Assembly: GCA_964058805.1 (NCBI GenBank)
Contig: CAXKVV010000100.1
Coordinates: 1-46,855, forward strand
DNA length: 46,855 bases
From: Schoenoplectus triqueter
Lineage: Eukaryota > Streptophyta > Magnoliopsida > Poales > Cyperaceae
Direction of reading: 5' to 3'
A program made the position numbers and the translations under genes. The notes under the pieces are model-generated. The model did not search any database. It was not told the DNA's origin and saw only the letters and a list, made by a program, of their open reading frames with translations. Below, one piece after another: positions 32,801-44,141 of the stretch. Position 1 is the first letter of the stretch. Every line of letters starts with the position of its first letter.

Positions 32801-34986
32801 CATTGGATAGCTGCCAAAAGGATCCTTCGTTACATAGCTGGAACACTGGATTTTGGTCTCAAATTTCACACTAACACGCCTTTACAGATCAATGCTTTCT
32901 CTGATTCCGATTGGGCAGGCAATTTGGATGATAGAAAATCGACCTCTGGTTTTTGTATTTATTTGGGACAGAATCTAGTGTCATGGAGCTCTAAGAAACA
33001 GCCAACAGTGGCCAAATCCAGCACTGAGGCTGAGTACCGCAGTTTGGCAGTATGTACTCAAGAAATAATGTGGTTAGAAAACTTGTTGAAAGAACTGCAA
33101 GTGTCACCTAATCGAAAACCAGTTCTTTGGTGCGATAACATTGGCGCGACATTCTTGGCTGCAAATTCTCAATACCAAGCTCGTACAAAGCACATCGAAA
33201 TAGATTATCATTTTGTGCGAGAGCGTGTTCAGTCCAATCAACTACATGTCAGGTTTGTGTGTTCAAAAGATCAACTAGCCGATTGCCTAACCAAACCGTT
33301 ACCACTGCCACACTTCGAGTTTTTGAGAACCAAGCTGAACGTTGTCAAGGTACGTTCACCTTGAGGGGGCGTATTAACAGATGACTATTATTCACAGAAG
33401 ATCGAAGGAGTCACAGAAGATCTTAGCACTTTTACATCTACAGCGCAATTGTAATTAATAGGATACAAACTGAATGTAACAAACTGTATTTGAATTACTC
33501 TAGAAGCTTCGCTTAATTACAAGAATTGTACAGCCTATATAAAGGCATTGTAACATTTTGAGAAAGATATAGAAAAACAGTTTACAATTTATTCATCTTC
33601 TTCCTCTGTCTCTTTCTCTCTTCTCCAAAGCTCATCTGAGCTTTTAGTAAGTACCTTTTTAAAGGAAATGGCAGGAAGAAGTAAAATGCTATCCTGACTT
33701 AATTTTAATTCTAATAATATTAATTTCTAAGTACATCTCTTAATCTCAGTTGACTGCTCATGCAAAGTAGGGTTCAAATGATTTTATTTGGAATTAGGCT
33801 TAATTCTACAATATTTTGCATGAATATACAGCCATGCCTAAGGTTTTAATTTAGTGCTAATATCTTTGTGACTTGATTTACTGTTAATTTTTTGTGAATT
33901 CATTTACTGTCAGATTACCTATTTCAACTATGTCAGATCCAGTTAAGCACTTGTTAAACCTCAATTTGAACCATAAATAGGGCTTCATCTAAAAAAACCA
34001 TTAAATTTTATCAAACAATGTCTCCAGTCAAGACAATATTAACATCAAGTGAACAATAGAGCTCAATCAGTCTACTTCACCCTCAATTTCCATAAATTTA
34101 CCTCAATTGACCCTCCATAGTGTGATTTATTATATGTTGATTATAATTAATCCCTTGATTTCCCCAGGCAGCCCACAATTGTGCAATAACATAACTAAAG
34201 AAGTCGATTGTAATCCTCACACTGTCGGTTGAAGGGATGTTTCCATGGTGTGAATTGGTGTCGCCAGATAGATGCAAATGGCAACTGTTAAATCCAGCTT
34301 CACTACCAGAGGATTGCTGGACATTTTGCTGAAGGTGTGTGTTCTCCTCGAAAAAGATATCCTGAAAAGTTCAAAAAGGTTAACATACCTAGAACAAGCA
34401 TTACGGTTAGAGCTTTATACCGTACTTAGTCAAAACGCGCTAAACCAATCTCGATCAGGACAAGTAGTAGACACCAATCAAAACTATATAATACAATGGT
34501 AAACGAGAGTAGTTAACTACAAACAAGTACAAATTGACAAATTAGAATAAATATTTATTGTTAAGGTCAATGCTAAAAAACGCACCTGGAAAGGTTGTAT
34601 GGGCGTGATGCTTTTGTCATTGATGTCAATAAGCACTTTTGGAAGCTGATGTGGCTGAAGCCATGACGGAAGATAAGCTATTTCCTAAAATTAAGCACGA
34701 TTTTAGAACATGCATTAACACGAGAGGGGGTAATGCCAGTGAAGAGAACAATAGGAAGTAGAGAATAGACAAGGTGACTATCGGGCACTGTTCATAAATT
34801 ATAAGAGAGAAATGCTAAGCACAGGATAATGCTGCGGTCTGCGGAGTTCTGGAGCTTGATTTCTTCCTTTTTATTCGGAGCGGAGCAAGAGTACAAAAAT
34901 AATGAAATCCGAGAGAGGAGGAGAGGGGAGGGAATGATGATGCGAACCTCCGAGAAATGAGGCGAGCGGAATTCGCGATCAGCCAT
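26803..34986 (-). CDS. Tandem C-terminal BRCT-domain protein, 10 exons
   Basis: Resembles the plant 'BRCT domain-containing DNA repair protein' group (At4g03130-like). Molecular role is inferred, not shown.

Exons, 5' to 3': 34986-34948, 34684-34586, 34361-34221, 31483-30803, 30471-29847, 29371-29073, 28322-28216, 27662-27578, 27246-27094, 26946-26803. They join in frame to 790 residues plus stop.

The start MADREFRSPHFSE is followed by a disordered acidic N-terminal half with a conserved-looking DIEEAIELCIAASEAMVI segment (about residue 150). BRCT 1 (about 568-664) has LLTGLSNTK, RYGGHV and HPQWVVDSV. BRCT 2 (about 668-775) has GFLLYGKVGF, HGGGQVL, and PVSWIIETL. Such tandem BRCTs usually bind phosphoproteins in damage signalling.

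Intron 8 starts with GC, not GT. Intron 3 holds a Copia derivative. The exon 3 donor (34221) is the least certain boundary, and a small extra exon between exons 7 and 8 is not excluded. Confidence 0.88.
31515..31789 (+). repeat. 5' LTR of Copia-2
   Basis: 275 bp with a TATATAAA box at about 31679-31686. It ends with a perfect 8-bp-stem hairpin (31770-31787) two bases before the LTR end. Confidence 0.97.
31873..32235 (+). pseudogene. Copia-2 gag, N-terminal part
   Basis: 120 codons from an ATG about 70 bases after the primer-binding site. It shows the Copia gag pattern LTDSNFLTWKNQIL and VLWKRQDKLLNAWIRSTLSDSILSQV, then CRDLW, and stops at TAA just past the deletion junction. A full gag would be about 350-400 residues. 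Homologous in layout to the Copia-1 gag. Confidence 0.93.
32228..33364 (+). pseudogene. Copia-2 RT C-terminal half and RNase H
   Basis: An open frame of 378 codons starting inside the RT, at the CLLHKSLYGLRQAPRAWF block. It contains the catalytic YVDDIIVTG and an intact-looking RNase H ([32 protein letters not shown]) with the full C-terminus. It stops TGA at 33362-33364, just before the purine tract. The RT fingers and first palm motifs are missing. The frame overlaps the gag fragment by 8 bases in another register, so no fusion protein is expected. There is no true start codon at the 5' end. Confidence 0.93.
33372..33646 (+). repeat. 3' LTR of Copia-2
   Basis: 275 bp, identical by eye to the 5' LTR over its whole length. 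Confidence 0.97.
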
Positions 34987-35318
34987 CGTAAGAGGCGAGG
35001 AGAAAGGATAAAGGAGGAGATCGAAGGGGGAGGTAGAAGTGATGGGGGGGTGGCGCGCAGGAGGCTTTTTGGGGTGTTTTTGCGCTGCGCGCCGCGCGCC
35101 CGAGAAATTTGCCACTTTGCATACTGACCCTTCCTTTTTCTATATTTGTTTTCATTTAACAGTGTATAGAACAATTTTATTGGAGTTGATGCACAATTGC
35201 ACATTGTCCCGAAGGGAGAAAAATACGCACAATGCGTTCTTCTTTTTAATCTCTCGTGAGTCGTGACACAATTACACCCACTGGAACCAAAATATAAAAT
35301 TGTTAAAAATGTTATCCG
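34987..35318 (-). promoter_or_regulatory. 5' leader and proximal promoter of the BRCT gene
   Basis: A GC-rich zone directly upstream of the BRCT start codon. It has a run of seven G at about 35043-35049 and a GCGC-rich self-complementary tract at 35080-35102 (TGCGCTGCGCGCCGCGCG). This local GC island in an AT-rich setting fits a transcription start region, but no exact start can be read. Confidence 0.4.
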
Positions 35319-35561
35319 TCAGAAATTATAATTAGAAGTTTGTATTTTTAAGCCTAAAATCATTGACATTTATATTATAAGTCCATATTAAAATAATGAT
35401 GTTATAATACCGTTAGAGATACGCTGATATTATTCAGTGCTGTTGCAATATTCAAACCATATATATACTCAATGTAAAACAGTGGAATAATAAGTTTTTT
35501 TCAGTTTTCATTATAATTTTCTCTGTTATATCAAATGCTCAACCTCTTATAAGTTTCAACA
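35319..35561 (+). repeat. 5' LTR of Copia-3
   Basis: About 243 bp. The start is mutated relative to the 3' copy (AGAAATT against TGAAATT). It ends TTTCAACA just before the primer-binding site. Confidence 0.75.
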
Positions 35562-36059
35562 TGATATCGGAGTAGGTCTGAGCTTCTCATCATCTACCTA
35601 TAACATATCGATACCAGTATAAAGGCAAGTCTGCAGTAGAGGAGCCCTATACCAGTACCAGTATCGACACAGGATAGCATTCCAATAAAGAAGCCATGTA
35701 CTAAGTTCTAATATCCACATAAGACTCATAAAATCCTCATACCAGCAAAAGCACACATCAAGTATCGATATTTTTTCTCATCTCTTTAGTATTTGTTGCT
35801 ATCAGTCTACAATCCGAAAACTAGCAAAGAAATACCAATATATGTTCTAATCAGTCAAAAAATCTGATAACCAGCAAAAGAAATACCGATATCTATTTTT
35901 AACAGCCAAAAAATCTAAAAAAACAATAAAAGGAAAATTCAGTACCATAATTTGTTCTTAACAGATAAAATATGAAATCAGCAAAATCCAAATATCAGAA
36001 AATGACTCATCAACCAGAAACTTACAAATGTCATGCTCAGTGACCTTAATTATCTGTCA

Positions 36060-38075
36060 TGGATCCGAACCATAAAAATATCTCTCAAAGGAAGAGGAAA
36101 GCTAGGATTTGTGACTAATACGATAAAGAAACCAGTATTATCCATTGTACCAACTAAAGTTGAGTTGACGTGTGTCAGGTGCCAATAAAAATATGCCCTG
36201 AAATATACCTAAAATGTTGAGTTTACAAGCGCATAAACCTAACAATTACAGTATAATCAGGAATCGATCCACATGGATAACTTTTGATACTAAGTAATTT
36301 AACTTTCAATTATCTAAATAATAATAAATGGAGTTGGCAATCTAATCCTAATTTTACGCTAAACTGAACAAAGAAAAGTAAATATAATCTTAAATTTAAG
36401 GAAGTAAAACAAGAAAGTGCCAAAAATATAAAAGTTACAGGGCTTTTGGGCTATAATTAGATACAAATGCTATTTTGATTTCAAATCAAGTTGATATTTT
36501 CTCATACAATTGCAATTGAGGGTTTCTTAATTCTAATTTAGAATCTGCCCATTTTCGTAGTGCAATCACCTATCTAGCATAAATTTCATTTTGTGGCATA
36601 TCCTAAACTCATTAATTTCTGTAATTGGCCGAGTTATATACTCAAGCCGTCGAATCCCCTAATGAACTCAACAAAAATTCAAATCTAGGTCCCCAAAGAT
36701 ACTAAGGAATCTAATGAAATCATTTTCCTAAGTCTTGGTTTGGATCAGGCAATCAACGTCTCATTTTCAGTACTTAGTCTCAAACCTAAATTTTTGCATA
36801 CAATCAACGAGTTAGTCAATTCCTATAAAGATTCAAGCATTTATAATTGCTCAAACATGTAAGTAATCATTCAATTATCAGATCATACACAGATAAATCA
36901 CAAATAAAGATCAAATCAAAGCAAACATTGAAAATCCAGCATAGTTCAAATCAAAATAACAAAAATATCAACTATATGTCCCCAACCCTAGAAGAGAGTA
37001 GTTTAACCTTCTATAAGGCAATAAACAACAAGAGAGGGAGAATCAAAGATACACATCAAAGAGAAAATAACAAAAAAAAAGTTGAAAGAGAAAGAGGAGT
37101 TTTCTACCTTCAATTCTCAACCGTCTGAGTATTTCATATTTTTTGTCTATTTTTAAGTGTCTTTCGGTTATGAAACCTTGATGAACTGTGTTATCCTCAT
37201 TGTCAAGAGATAAATAAGCCCAAAAATACTGAAGAACTCTTAGCGGTTCACTCATAAACTTTAAATAACCATCAAGAGGTTGTGCTAAAAACTGCTATGT
37301 GCCAAGCCGCATGTGGACCTGAACAAGGTCCGTAGATGACTCTGAAAATTCATATTTCTGTCATTTCTTACTTGTTCTTGCTCTAAATCGCATCCATTTT
37401 ATTTTATTCTTTTTCTCTTGCATAAACATCAAATATTCAGTAAATTGATCTTTAACTCTAATTTAATGAAATTAAAGTATCTTGGCCAATTTTTCTAAGT
37501 TTAACTCTATAAAATTCTCAAATAATTGTATGTCAATTTGGCTCTTATCACAGCTCTAGAGGAATAAGAGATGCAAGATCAATAGGTGGTATTATGGCTT
37601 GTAGCATCCATGAAACAACACACTGCAGTTATCTGCACATATCAAGAATCAGCCAAAGAAGTGTGAGATTATCTTCAAGAAACATATGACCAAAATTAAA
37701 AAAATTCTCACATTTACAACCTCAAGCAAGGGAATTAAACAAATAATAAGTATCTGGTCGAGCTCAGAAGAAAAATTAAAGAGTTAAAGCTCTATCTTCC
37801 ACCAACAACTGATCTCAAAGAAATTCAAAAAAGGGCAGAATGAGATGAAATTTACCTGTATCTCTCGTGTCTGGACCCAAGTTATGATAGCATCCGGTCA
37901 CACATTCCTCTCTATCGACCTGCCCTCTTTCAAAATTATGGTGGTCATGATTCAGAGGGAAGAGGCAAGACGATAAGGTATGGTTGTCTCTCAGGTCAAG
38001 AACGGTGAGGAACACGAGACACATGCTCTCACTGCCAAAAATTCGAAGCCCTACTTCAAAAAATTTCAAACCTTA
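36060..38075 (+). pseudogene. Copia-3 gag, split by an insertion
   Basis: The N-terminal part (about 36060-36170) reads ISLKGRGKLGFVTNTIKKP and ends at ACGTG. Its continuation appears 1.4 kb later at 37553 as ALEE, followed by ESAKEV.DYLQETY (about 37650) and a later PSYDSIRSHIL and MIQREEARR block (about 37880-37960). A possible damaged zinc-knuckle remnant follows near 38020. Several in-frame stops are present. The clean resumption of the gag reading pattern shows that the 36171-37552 segment is a later insertion. Confidence 0.75.
36171..37552 (-). mobile_element. LTR-like insertion inside Copia-3 gag
   Basis: About 1.38 kb. It begins TGTGTCAGGTGCC and ends GGCTCTTATCACA on the plus strand, so the minus strand starts TGTGATAAGAGCC, as plant Ty3-type or TR-GAG LTRs do. 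A GTGGATCGATTCCTGA block typical of such LTR ends lies near 36255-36280 (minus). No protein domain is visible, and no clear target duplication remains. A diverged second copy is at 42983-43860. It may be a solo LTR; the superfamily is uncertain. Confidence 0.5.
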
Positions 38076-38462
38076 GATTGAAAGAGAGGGCAACAGAGGA
38101 GGAGAATGCGCTCATTACAAAAAAAATAGGGCACTTAGAGAAATTTTGTTGGTTCCTACACCTCCATCTCCGACCAGCTCATTGGATCGAGAGAGGAGAA
38201 GGAGATCGGAAAGGGACAGAGAAGAAGATAGGCAGAACCGAAGAGAGGAGCAACAAGAGAGTTTTTAATACACATAAGCTACTAAAAGGAGCCCCGGCAC
38301 CTTCAACCTCTACCATTCCTTATCATATCTTTGATGTTGCGGGTCAGATGGGTCAGCCCAACGGGTCAAGTGGAGATCATATGCAACATATATTTACGTA
38401 ATTCGCTATGTGGTACTCTAAACAACAAAATAGATGTGGTACAACCTTAAACTCTATAAATT

Positions 38463-41210
38463 TAAATTTAAGCGATTAAATTATTTTTGATAGTGACCAT
38501 ATATTTTGCAACAAAGAATTATTGACCAATATTAATCTCACCAAAAATATCAAATATGTGTTAGTTGCAAATGGTATAAAGGTTCAAATCGATGCTATAG
38601 AAAGTTATAATATTTTTTCAAAAGAAATAAAAGATATTCTATATGTAAAAATTTTCTCTACAAATTTAATTTCTATTAAACAATTGACACAAGAGCTTGA
38701 TTGTAATATCATATTTTCTTCAAAAATATAATATTTCACAACCGAGGAATCGAAAAGAAGATTGATGAATGATATTTATAAATGAATTATATCTTTTAAA
38801 ACCGCAAGTTGAGTTGTGTGTATTGACAAAAATAAAAGATTTTGAGTTTTGGCACAAGAAATTAGGACATCCCGCTTATAGAACTTTGAATAGTCTTTTT
38901 TATTATAATTTTGAGAAATATATGGATTGTGATATTGTAAGTTAGCAAGATTGACTAGACCCTCATTTTTATTATCTTTGAGCAAGAGTAATGCACCTTT
39001 TGAATTAATCCATTTTAATGTATGGGGTCCATCTCTAATCAATTTATATAATAATTTTAAATATTTTTACCACGTTTATAAATGATTTCTCACGTACTAC
39101 TTATTTATTTTTACTCAAATCTAAGGATGCAATATTTAATTATTTTTAAGAATTTCTCAATCAAGTTGAAAATTAATTTAATACAAAAATTAAAATATTC
39201 AGATCGGATAATGGGATGGAGTTTAAAAATAAAAAATTTAGCCAAGTATTTAATCAAAGAGGAATAATACATCAAACTACTTATATTGATACCCCGAACA
39301 AAATGGAATACCGAAAAGAAAAAAAATAGACATTTATTAGAGGTTACTCAAGCACTTTTATTTCAAACTAATATTCCACCTATTTTTTGGTTTGATGCTA
39401 TTTTAAGCACTAGCTACCTAATTAATAGATCACCTAGTGTTAGATTAAATAATCAAAGCCCGTTAGAAATATTATATTAATGAAAAATTAATTTAGGGCA
39501 CTTAAGAGTATTTGGTTGTGTAGCATTTGTTAAAATTAAAATAAAAAGTAAATTAGATTTTATTTCAATGAAAACTATATTTTTTAGATATTCTTTCATT
39601 ACAAAAGGATATAAATTATATGATCCTATTAAAAAAGATTTTTATTTCAAGAGATATTAATTGTTCTGAGAATGAATCATATTTTAAAAAAAATCACAAG
39701 AATCCTATACCATTGATCCTAATGGTACAGTATTACCTCAACCTCCGAAATTAAAAATTATAAGAAATATAGTGAATTATGAAAAGTTAAAAGATGGTGC
39801 ACTTGAAGAATAAGAGCAAGAACAAAACGGGGAAGAAGGATCCATAGAAGAAAGAAGATCGACAAGAACACCATGACCATCTACAAAGCTTAAGAATTAT
39901 GTCACATACTCGGTAACATATTTTATTGAAAATTTTATTTCATATGAAAAATATCTCAAATCAACATAAAGCATATTTGACACCTATCTCAAAAGAACAA
40001 TAACCCCAAAATTTTCAAGAGGCGATAACAAATACAGATTGGCTCAAAGTTATAAAGGAGGAGTTGAAAGCCCCGGAGAAAAATAAAACATTGGAAATTA
40101 TAAAATTACCCAAGGATAAAAAACTCATAGGGTGAAAATGGTTGTACAAAATTAAATATAATAGTGATGGGACCATAGAACGATACAGAGTATGGTTAGT
40201 GGCCTAAGAGTATACACAAATATGATATAAACTATCATGAGACCTTTCCGCCGGTAGCCAAAATGAATACCGTAAGAATATTTTTTTCCTTTGCGGTAAA
40301 TCACGAATGAAATTTATATCAAATGAATGTAAAAAATATATTTCTTTAAGGAACACTTGAGAAAGAGGTATATATGAACCTACCACCCAGTCATTAACAA
40401 GAAAAAAATTATAATTTAGCGTGTAGGCTAAAGAAAGCGATATATGAGCTCAAACAATCTCCAAGGACGTGGTATGTTAAGCTCTCTAATTATCTATGTG
40501 ATTAAAATGACAATTCTTTGTCTATGATCTGTAAAACTTGACCATCATTTTTATCTACATACTAACTTGATAGCGGTTAATTAGTGTTCATGCTAATTAT
40601 CTCGGTTAGTGACTTTTAAGAGTATATTCTATATTATGAAGTTTCACAATTCCAGTCATGAACTCAGAATGATTCATAAATCTAATAATACTCAAGAAAA
40701 TAAAATATCATTTAAATATTCAATTCATGAACAAAGCTTTATATAACAAATTTATCGTATCATTGACTTCAAGATTATTACAAACTAACAATTTGTAGGT
40801 AGAAATTTAGTCATATGACGAAGCAAGAAATAAAACGTCGTGGCTCAATCAAGTGTCGAAGCGAAATATCAAGCCATGACGTCAACCGCTGGCGAGCTTA
40901 CTTGGATCAAGCAACTCCTAGCCGATATGAGCATCACAATACACAAAATCAATGAAAATATTTTGTGATAATCAAACCGCAGGACAAGTTGCCTCAAACC
41001 CCGTGTTTCATGAGAGAATTAAACACATTGAGGTGGATTGTCATTTCATGCGTGGAAAAATATAAGTCAAGGAAATCAAAACTCCTTTTGTAAGAAGTCA
41101 AGATCAATTAGTGGGTATTTTTACAAAAGGGTTGGAGCTGAGACTATTTGAAGAAAATACAAGTAAATTAGGATTAATCGATATGTATAATCCCAATTTG
41201 AGGAGGAGTG
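38463..41210 (+). pseudogene. Copia-3 pol remnants
   Basis: A GAG-pre-integrase stretch at 38520-38900 has ISIKQLTQELDCNIIFS and WHKKLGHPAYRTLN. The integrase end follows at 39290-39480 (EKKKNRHLLEVTQALLFQTNIPPIFWFDAIL). The RT start is at about 40030-40200 (TDWLKVIKEEL, KWLYKIKYNSDGTIERYR). The RT centre is badly eroded from 40400 to 40800, and no YVDD is seen. The RNase H end at 40840-41150 has the [20 protein letters not shown] block and QDQL. Many stops; inactive. Confidence 0.8.
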
Positions 41211-41212
41211 TA

Positions 41213-41391
41213 TGAAATTATAATTAGAAGTTTATATTTTTTTGGTCTCAAAGTCATTGACATTTATATCATAGACCCATATTAGAATAATAAGGTTATA
41301 AGATCATTAGGGACGGGCTGGTACTATTCAATATCGTTGCAATGCCCAAAACATATATATATATATATATATACTGGTGGAATGATTAGTA
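41213..41391 (+). repeat. 3' LTR of Copia-3, partial
   Basis: Aligns with the first roughly 150-170 bases of the 5' LTR and ends in an AT microsatellite (41350-41375). The rest is replaced by unrelated sequence. Confidence 0.7.
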
Positions 41392-42420
41392 CAAGAATAA
41401 CGCCGCCTTTTGGATTGGTGATTGAGAATAGTGTGATGTTGGTGACTTCTCGAAAAATATGAGAATTGAAATAATAGTCACATTCCGGGTTAGTAAAATA
41501 TTGTTTGAATGGTAACTTGAGAATAGTGATGGAAGGAATGAATAAAATAATATTTTTTTGTTTCATATATTAATGGTGATTATTTTACTTATATTATGTT
41601 TATTATTGGTGTTGTTATTATTATTATTTATTTTATTTAATATTAAAAAATATTATTTCATATTATTATTTATTATTTTATTTATATTAGTACTTATTTA
41701 ATATTACTCCACTATTTATATTATTTATTATTAATTTATTTAATACTAAAAATATTATTCTATATTATTATTTATTATCAATCATATTTATTTAATATTA
41801 ATAATTGCTATTTGTTTATTACACTGTTTAGGTTTGTAAATTATAGTTTAAATGGTGACTTTGGAATGATAATGAAGAAAACAAATACAATATAAATTAT
41901 TTCTTTTTCTTATTTTATTAATTATATTATTTGAAATATTATTACAGACATTACAAAATATACAATAACAAAAAAAATACATAATTTTTCACTAACAGAG
42001 ACCCATCTCTAACCACCTCAGCCACTCCTTCGAAAACCTTCATGTTGGATCTCTATCTGTTCCTTTTTATGGTGAGAAGATGATCCTACAGTTTATTTTA
42101 ATATTCATACCGCACAAAGTGAGAAATATAAGAAAAATTAGGCTGCCATTTTTTTCTGCGTGGAAAGAGTAAGAGGTTGGAGAGAGACCAGTTGAGTTTG
42201 GAAAATAATGAATAAATAAAGGATTTTGAGTTTTTTTATTAATATTCAAGAGAGCCAGAAGTTTGCAATTTTGCTAAACCAACTTTTTAATGAGTTAGCG
42301 TAGCAACACTGCACCGATGCTATTCCAAAATGATATTTGGATTACACTAAAAGTTTGAACAGCACCGCTATTCTGGCTCCAACCAGCAAACACACCGGAA
42401 TCATGGTGTATAGAAGTTAT
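41392..42420. mobile_element. MITE-like or hAT-like AT-rich tract
   Basis: The start (GGTGGAATGATTAG.ACAAGAATAACG) and the end read in reverse (CCATGATTCCGGTGTGTTTGCTGGTTGGAG) show weak inverted similarity. Inside are GGAATGAATAAAATAA motifs common in plant MITEs. The centre at 41590-41810 is a degenerate repeat of TTATTTAATATTAAAAATATTATT units about 105 bp apart. No coding region. Low certainty. Confidence 0.3.
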
Positions 42421-42982
42421 TTGGAACATATATTGTTAAATGTTAAGCTAAAAATAAGATAAACATGTGATTAATTTTGGACTATTTCTTCTCGAAAGAA
42501 AAAAAAATTGGGACTATGGATCCAAATATGTACGGTGTCGTGCTGCAGTGCAATTATTTTCGCGCGACTTTATTTCTTCATTGAATTCAAAATAAAATTG
42601 TTGATTTATTAAATGGACAAAAAATATATATTTTTTATTTTCTACATGCTCGTGTTCACGACATGATTAAACATATATGTTCACATTTTGTGGTGCATCG
42701 GATATTACTGAGTTTGAATTCGGAAAATGAAGGTCTTTAGATGGTGACGCAAGTCACCAAGAGCAAATCAAAGACATGAATTCATTTGATTATTATTGTA
42801 ATTAAGTTCTGCTGCATATATTATCTCACGACTTTGTCATGATATTTCAAAGATTTAGATGAAATAGATAATGTTTATTAACTGCTCTCCTCATCTTAGC
42901 GAAGCGATGTGATTTTTTTTTTCTAATATACTTCTCATGATACTGGCCCTGTTATATGTTAATCAGTCATCATTGCATATGA
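42421..42982. other. Intergenic DNA, nothing recognised
   Basis: AT-rich unique-looking sequence with no open frame of note and no clear repeat ends. Confidence 0.4.
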
Positions 42983-43860
42983 TGTGTGTCCGGGACTAAT
43001 ACAAATATATTTTAAAATATATTAAATTGTATGGTCTACGAGTATATAAATCAAATTACTATAGTATAACTTGGGTCAACCCACAATGACAGTTTTTGAT
43101 ACTAAATTCCTCAGAGTTCAATTATCTAAATAATCAATAATAAAAGTTGGTAAACTAAACTAAATTAACACTTAGGAAAACGAGAAAAAACTAGAAAATA
43201 AAAAGTTTATAGCGGTTTCGAGAGTTTATAATTCTAATTAAGATATGCTCACTTTTGTGACGCAGTTCGTTATTTAAAGCAAATTATATTTTGTGACGTA
43301 CCTAAATGCATTAAAATTTATGCTAAGACAAATTATATATCCAAGTCATCAATTCTCCTGATGGACTTAATAACAAGGTTCAAATCTGAGTCTTCTAAGA
43401 TACTAAATTCTTTCATGCGATACTATTTTTCTAAATCTAAGTTTAGATCCAATGATCAACATCATTGCTCAATCCTTAGTCTTAAACCTATGATTTTGTA
43501 CATAAATTCTATTATTGGCCAATTCCTACAGAAGTTCAAATATTGTCCGCTACCTAAACAAGCAATTCATCAGTCCACATACAAATAAATCAAACAAACT
43601 CAGATCAAGACAAAAATATTCATTAAAATAATAACATGATTAAAATTAAACCTATATCAAATATCAATTATATGTCCTAAAATCTAGAAAGAAAATAAAA
43701 GAGGAGAGAAAGAAAGAACAAACGAGAAAGATAATCGGAGAAGAGAGTTGTAAAGTCTCACTTGAAATCTGAACCACCTCCTTTCTTTTAGTTTTTTTCT
43801 TTCTTAAATGTATTTTTAAGTTGTGTTCTCTCTAATAATGTGTTCTACTGTTGAAAATAT
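42983..43860 (-). repeat. Second, diverged copy of the 36171-37552 LTR-like segment
   Basis: Shares with 36171-37552 the TGTGTCNGG start, the TTTTGATACTAA..TCAATTATCTAAATAAT block (43096-43133 against 36285-36320), the ATCAA.TATATGTCC block (43662-43678 against 36967-36982), and a GAAAGAGA-rich tail. It breaks off near 43860, at the edge of the next LTR. No gene. Confidence 0.6.
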
Positions 43861-43879
43861 AGAGACTATTCAGAATAAT

Positions 43880-44141
43880 TGTTGAGACAGAGGACAGATG
43901 ATAAAGTGAATCTTTATTGTATTATTGTTATCATTTCTTTACATGAAAGATAATAGCTTATATATACAGGAATTTCAACGGTAGCCTAACATTCATTCTA
44001 ACGGTTACTTATACCTATTTGTCTATTCTAGAGATAACAATTATATTTTTCTTATTGGGCCAATGATGAACTCTGAGGCCTAAAGTCTAAATTCTCTAAT
44101 CTATTTTTATTTATATTTAATTTTAATTTTATTTCTTAACA
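43880..44141 (-). repeat. 3' LTR of an antisense Copia (Copia-4)
   Basis: 262 bp with TG...CA ends (TGTTGAGACAG to TTTCTTAACA on the plus strand). On the minus strand it holds a TATATATAAGC box near 43955-43965. Next to its element-internal end is the reverse of a purine tract (CTCTCTCTCAAGTTGAG, 44142-44158), so this is the 3' LTR. No partner LTR or pol sequence is visible in the window. Confidence 0.7.

Larger units (their letters stand above)
31515..33646 (+). mobile_element. Recent Copia deletion derivative (Copia-2)
   Basis: A 2,132-bp element with two 275-bp LTRs (31515-31789 and 33372-33646) that appear identical base for base. It has a perfect target duplication, GTAAG, at 31510-31514 and 33647-33651. 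The primer-binding site TGGTATCAGAGC starts at 31790 directly after the LTR, and a purine tract, GAGGGGGCG, precedes the 3' LTR. LTR ends are TA...TA, a rare non-canonical type. The interior jumps from the first 120 codons of gag straight to mid-RT, so about half of gag, the protease, integrase and the RT N-terminus are missing. It needed or needs proteins from another element. It is antisense to the BRCT gene, in intron 3. Confidence 0.98.
35319..41391 (+). mobile_element. Old decayed Copia element (Copia-3)
   Basis: A 5' LTR at about 35319-35561 is followed at once by a primer-binding-like TGATATCGGAG (35562-). The 3' end has the purine tract TTGAGGAGGAGTGT before a 3' LTR starting at about 41213. 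The first 150 bases of both LTRs align clearly (GAAATTATAATTAGAAG start, CATTGACATTTATAT block) but differ at roughly a fifth of positions. The 3' LTR loses similarity after an AT microsatellite at 41350-41375. The interior has gag, integrase, RT and RNase H remnants with many stops. A foreign LTR-like segment (36171-37552) interrupts gag. Confidence 0.85.

Noticed and set aside
32228..33364. Intact-looking 378-codon RT/RNase H frame as a host gene
   Set aside because: It lies between identical LTRs, starts mid-domain without a start codon, and is a Copia pol fragment.
34104..34220. Longer version of BRCT exon 3 ending at a GAG|GTAAAT donor
   Set aside because: It would put exon 4 out of frame. 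The upstream ACAGT|GTGAGG donor joins in phase, so it was preferred, with some doubt.
43361..43588. 75-codon plus-strand open frame
   Set aside because: Falls inside the diverged LTR-like copy and has no domain.
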